Positions 62,628-64,000 of a stretch of DNA of 64,000 nt are shown here, one piece after another. Position 1 is the stretch's first letter; each line of letters starts with the position of its first letter. The notes below the pieces were generated by a model. It was given only the letters and a program-made list of their open reading frames with translations. It was not told the origin of the DNA and made no database searches. This stretch comes from Alkalispirillum mobile (GTDB lineage Bacteria > Pseudomonadota > Gammaproteobacteria > Nitrococcales > Halorhodospiraceae), in the NCBI RefSeq assembly GCF_003664325.1, contig NZ_RCDA01000001.1, positions 1,614,866 to 1,678,865 on the forward strand, read 5' to 3'. The translations under genes were made by a program, and so were the position numbers.

Positions 62628-64000
62628 TCAATGGCAGGGCGCGCAGTCCGGTAGCGCCGGCCCGATGCCCTGCCGGCGCCCGGGGTTGAAGGGCTGGTCC
62701 GTGCCGTAGGCGCCCCAGCGATCGGTGGTCCGCTCCCGGGCGTTGAAGTCCAGCGACACGTCCGGCAGGCCGCTGGCCGCCGGCTGGGTGGCCTCGTCAC
62801 GGCCGAGCGCCCCATCCCGGGGGTACAAATCGAGCTCGTGCAGCGCCGCCAGCGGCGCTACCAGATACTCGCCTGCACGCTCCAGGGACTCGGTGTAGTT
62901 TTCGTCTGCCGAAGCCAGCCCGTCCGGCAGGCGCAACGGCCGGTCCGCGAATACGGCGTTGCCCGCCACCTGCTGGGTATGGTCGCCGTGGGGCCGGTCC
63001 AGCCGGATACCGAACCCGCCCGCCACCACGGTGTTATTCAGGATCAGCACCTCCCGAGGCAAATCGTTGTGGGGCATGAAGATCAGCCCGTCCCCCTGGC
63101 GGTTCACGAACAGGTTGTTATACAGCGCCACGTGCCCCTCGCCCTGGAACAGCCGCTCATGGGGATTCTCGTAGAAGAGATTGCCGTAGACCCGGTAGCG
63201 GTCCTCGCTGCCCGGCCCCTCCAGCGGCCAGTGCCCCAGCAGCAGGTTGGGGCGGGCGCGGCCCCCGCTGCTGCCCCCCTCCGATTTGTCGAACACGTTG
63301 TAGCGGATCACCGTCTCCTTGGGATCCACGGGCATGCCGGGCAGGGTGTCGCGGGGGTTCTGGTGCTTGATCTGCATGTTGTAGCCCCGGGTGCGGGCCA
63401 CGTGGTTGTGTTCGATCAGCCCGTTGATGAAGGGCGCACTGCCGTCAGACTGCCCCAGGTAGAGCCCCGTGCCCACGTCGCGGATGTCGTTGTGCCGGAT
63501 CACCCAGTTCCAGGCCGGCACCCGGTTGGTAATGCCGGTATTGCCCTGGCCGCGGTCGTAGTTGCGGATACGCAGATGCTCGAGGGTGATGTCGTGGGCG
63601 TAATTGCCGTGGGCCTCGGCCACCACGCCGGCGATGGGGTGGCGTTGGCCATCCAGGGTCAGGTGGCGCACCACGATGTGGGCGCTGTCCAGCAGACTGA
63701 CGGTATTCGCCCCCGGGCGGCCCAGCAGCACGGCCGGGTCCCCCTCGGCCGGCCCGGAGACGACGATGGGCGCCTCGGCCGTGCCCTGGAGGCGGCGCAG
63801 GGACAGCGGGCGGGGGTACTCGCCCGGCGCCAGCTGCAGCCAGTCCCCGGGCTGCAACCGGGCAACCGCCTCGCGGTAGTCCTCGGGCCCGGCCTGGATG
63901 ACCCGGCGGGGCTCGGGCAGGCCGGAATCCGGGTCGGGGTGCTCACCCGCTGCCACCGCCATGGGCAGCGCCGCCAGCGCCAGCAGCAGACCGAGGCCGC
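62628..64000 (-). CDS. Right-handed parallel beta-helix protein, 5' end outside the window
   Basis: At least 457 residues are visible; the frame stays open to the right edge, where GLGLLLALAALPMAVAAGEH reads as the core and cleavage site of a signal peptide. The true start is therefore outside the window. The mature part shows beta-helix coils: NWVIRHNDIRDVGTGLYLGQ, GLIEHNHVARTRGYNMQIKH, ETVIRYNVFDKSEGG and EVLILNNTVVAGGFGIRL, as in pectate-lyase-like and alginate-epimerase-like proteins. It is probably periplasmic and may cut, epimerise or bind the polymer. I see no single family-defining catalytic motif. Convergent with the dehydrogenase gene, 15 bases apart. Confidence 0.85.
   Translation of the reverse strand, partial: GLGLLLALAALPMAVAAGEHPDPDSGLPEPRRVIQAGPEDYREAVARLQPGDWLQLAPGEYPRPLSLRRLQGTAEAPIVVSGPAEGDPAVLLGRPGANTVSLLDSAHIVVRHLTLDGQRHPIAGVVAEAHGNYAHDITLEHLRIRNYDRGQGNTGITNRVPAWNWVIRHNDIRDVGTGLYLGQSDGSAPFINGLIEHNHVARTRGYNMQIKHQNPRDTLPGMPVDPKETVIRYNVFDKSEGGSSGGRARPNLLLGHWPLEGPGSEDRYRVYGNLFYENPHERLFQGEGHVALYNNLFVNRQGDGLIFMPHNDLPREVLILNNTVVAGGFGIRLDRPHGDHTQQVAGNAVFADRPLRLPDGLASADENYTESLERAGEYLVAPLAALHELDLYPRDGALGRDEATQPAASGLPDVSLDFNARERTTDRWGAYGTDQPFNPGRRQGIGPALPDCAPCH

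Noticed and set aside
1-64000. CRISPR arrays, tRNA or rRNA genes, phage or insertion-sequence genes
   Set aside because: I saw no regularly spaced repeats, no cloverleaf with acceptor and T-arm consensus, and no transposase or integrase motif.

Overview
This 64 kb window is a large exopolysaccharide locus of the exosortase A (XrtA/EpsH, PEP-CTERM) type from a GC-rich proteobacterium. Gene content and codon use fit a gammaproteobacterium, perhaps an Ectothiorhodospiraceae-like halophile or alkaliphile. The taxonomic call is inference; the locus type is clear from at least fourteen recognisable XrtA-associated families. There are no rRNA, tRNA or CRISPR features and no intact mobile element that I can see.

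Layout. (1) 1-2646, minus strand: a truncated ThiF-like adenylyltransferase, two tandem XrtA-associated acyltransferases and a PilZ (c-di-GMP receptor) protein. (2) 2994-19828, plus strand: the core XrtA operon, with overlapping or nearly abutting genes: chain-length determinant, tyrosine autokinase, outer-membrane beta-barrel, AAA ATPase, polysaccharide deacetylase, FemAB-like transferase, glycosyltransferase, exosortase A with a C-terminal EpsI domain, glycosyltransferase, amidotransferase, two more glycosyltransferases and a CapK/PaaK-like adenylate-forming enzyme. (3) 19825-29746: a second amidotransferase (minus), then an acyl carrier protein and an alpha/beta-hydrolase fused to a GT2 glycosyltransferase (plus), then a minus-strand operon with O-ligase, an unknown 595-residue protein, an aminoglycoside-phosphotransferase-like kinase and a Wzx-like flippase. 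(4) 29954-39168, plus: a tight six-gene operon with acyl-CoA ligase, PLP decarboxylase, GNAT, Cys-type hydrolase, class III aminotransferase and an A-T-C nonribosomal peptide synthetase. It is met by a convergent shikimate dehydrogenase/SDR pair. (5) 41.1-52 kb: a patchwork of lower GC with single genes in both orientations: GT2, pyruvyltransferase, an asparagine-synthase homologue, a 1171-residue secreted protein made of three beta-propeller-like units, an ATP-grasp gene broken by an amber codon, a deacetylase and an acyltransferase. (6) 52.4-64 kb: GC-rich again, with a glycosyltransferase/ATP-grasp pair, a GNAT/ATP-grasp pair, a FemAB-like transferase with a deacetylase, a pyrophosphatase, a deacetylase with UDP-GlcNAc 2-epimerase, a UDP-HexNAc dehydrogenase and a parallel beta-helix protein that runs off the end.

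How it may work together. WecB and TviB homologues point to an N-acetylated hexosaminuronate building block. Glycosyltransferases assemble repeat units, the flippase and chain-length/kinase pair handle export, and deacetylases, GNAT/FemAB enzymes and a pyruvyltransferase decorate the polymer. The carrier-protein, ligase, decarboxylase, aminotransferase and NRPS set is the least understood part. I infer that it makes and attaches an amino-acid-derived or amine group. The usual initiating sugar-phosphate transferase and polysaccharide-export lipoprotein are not in this window.
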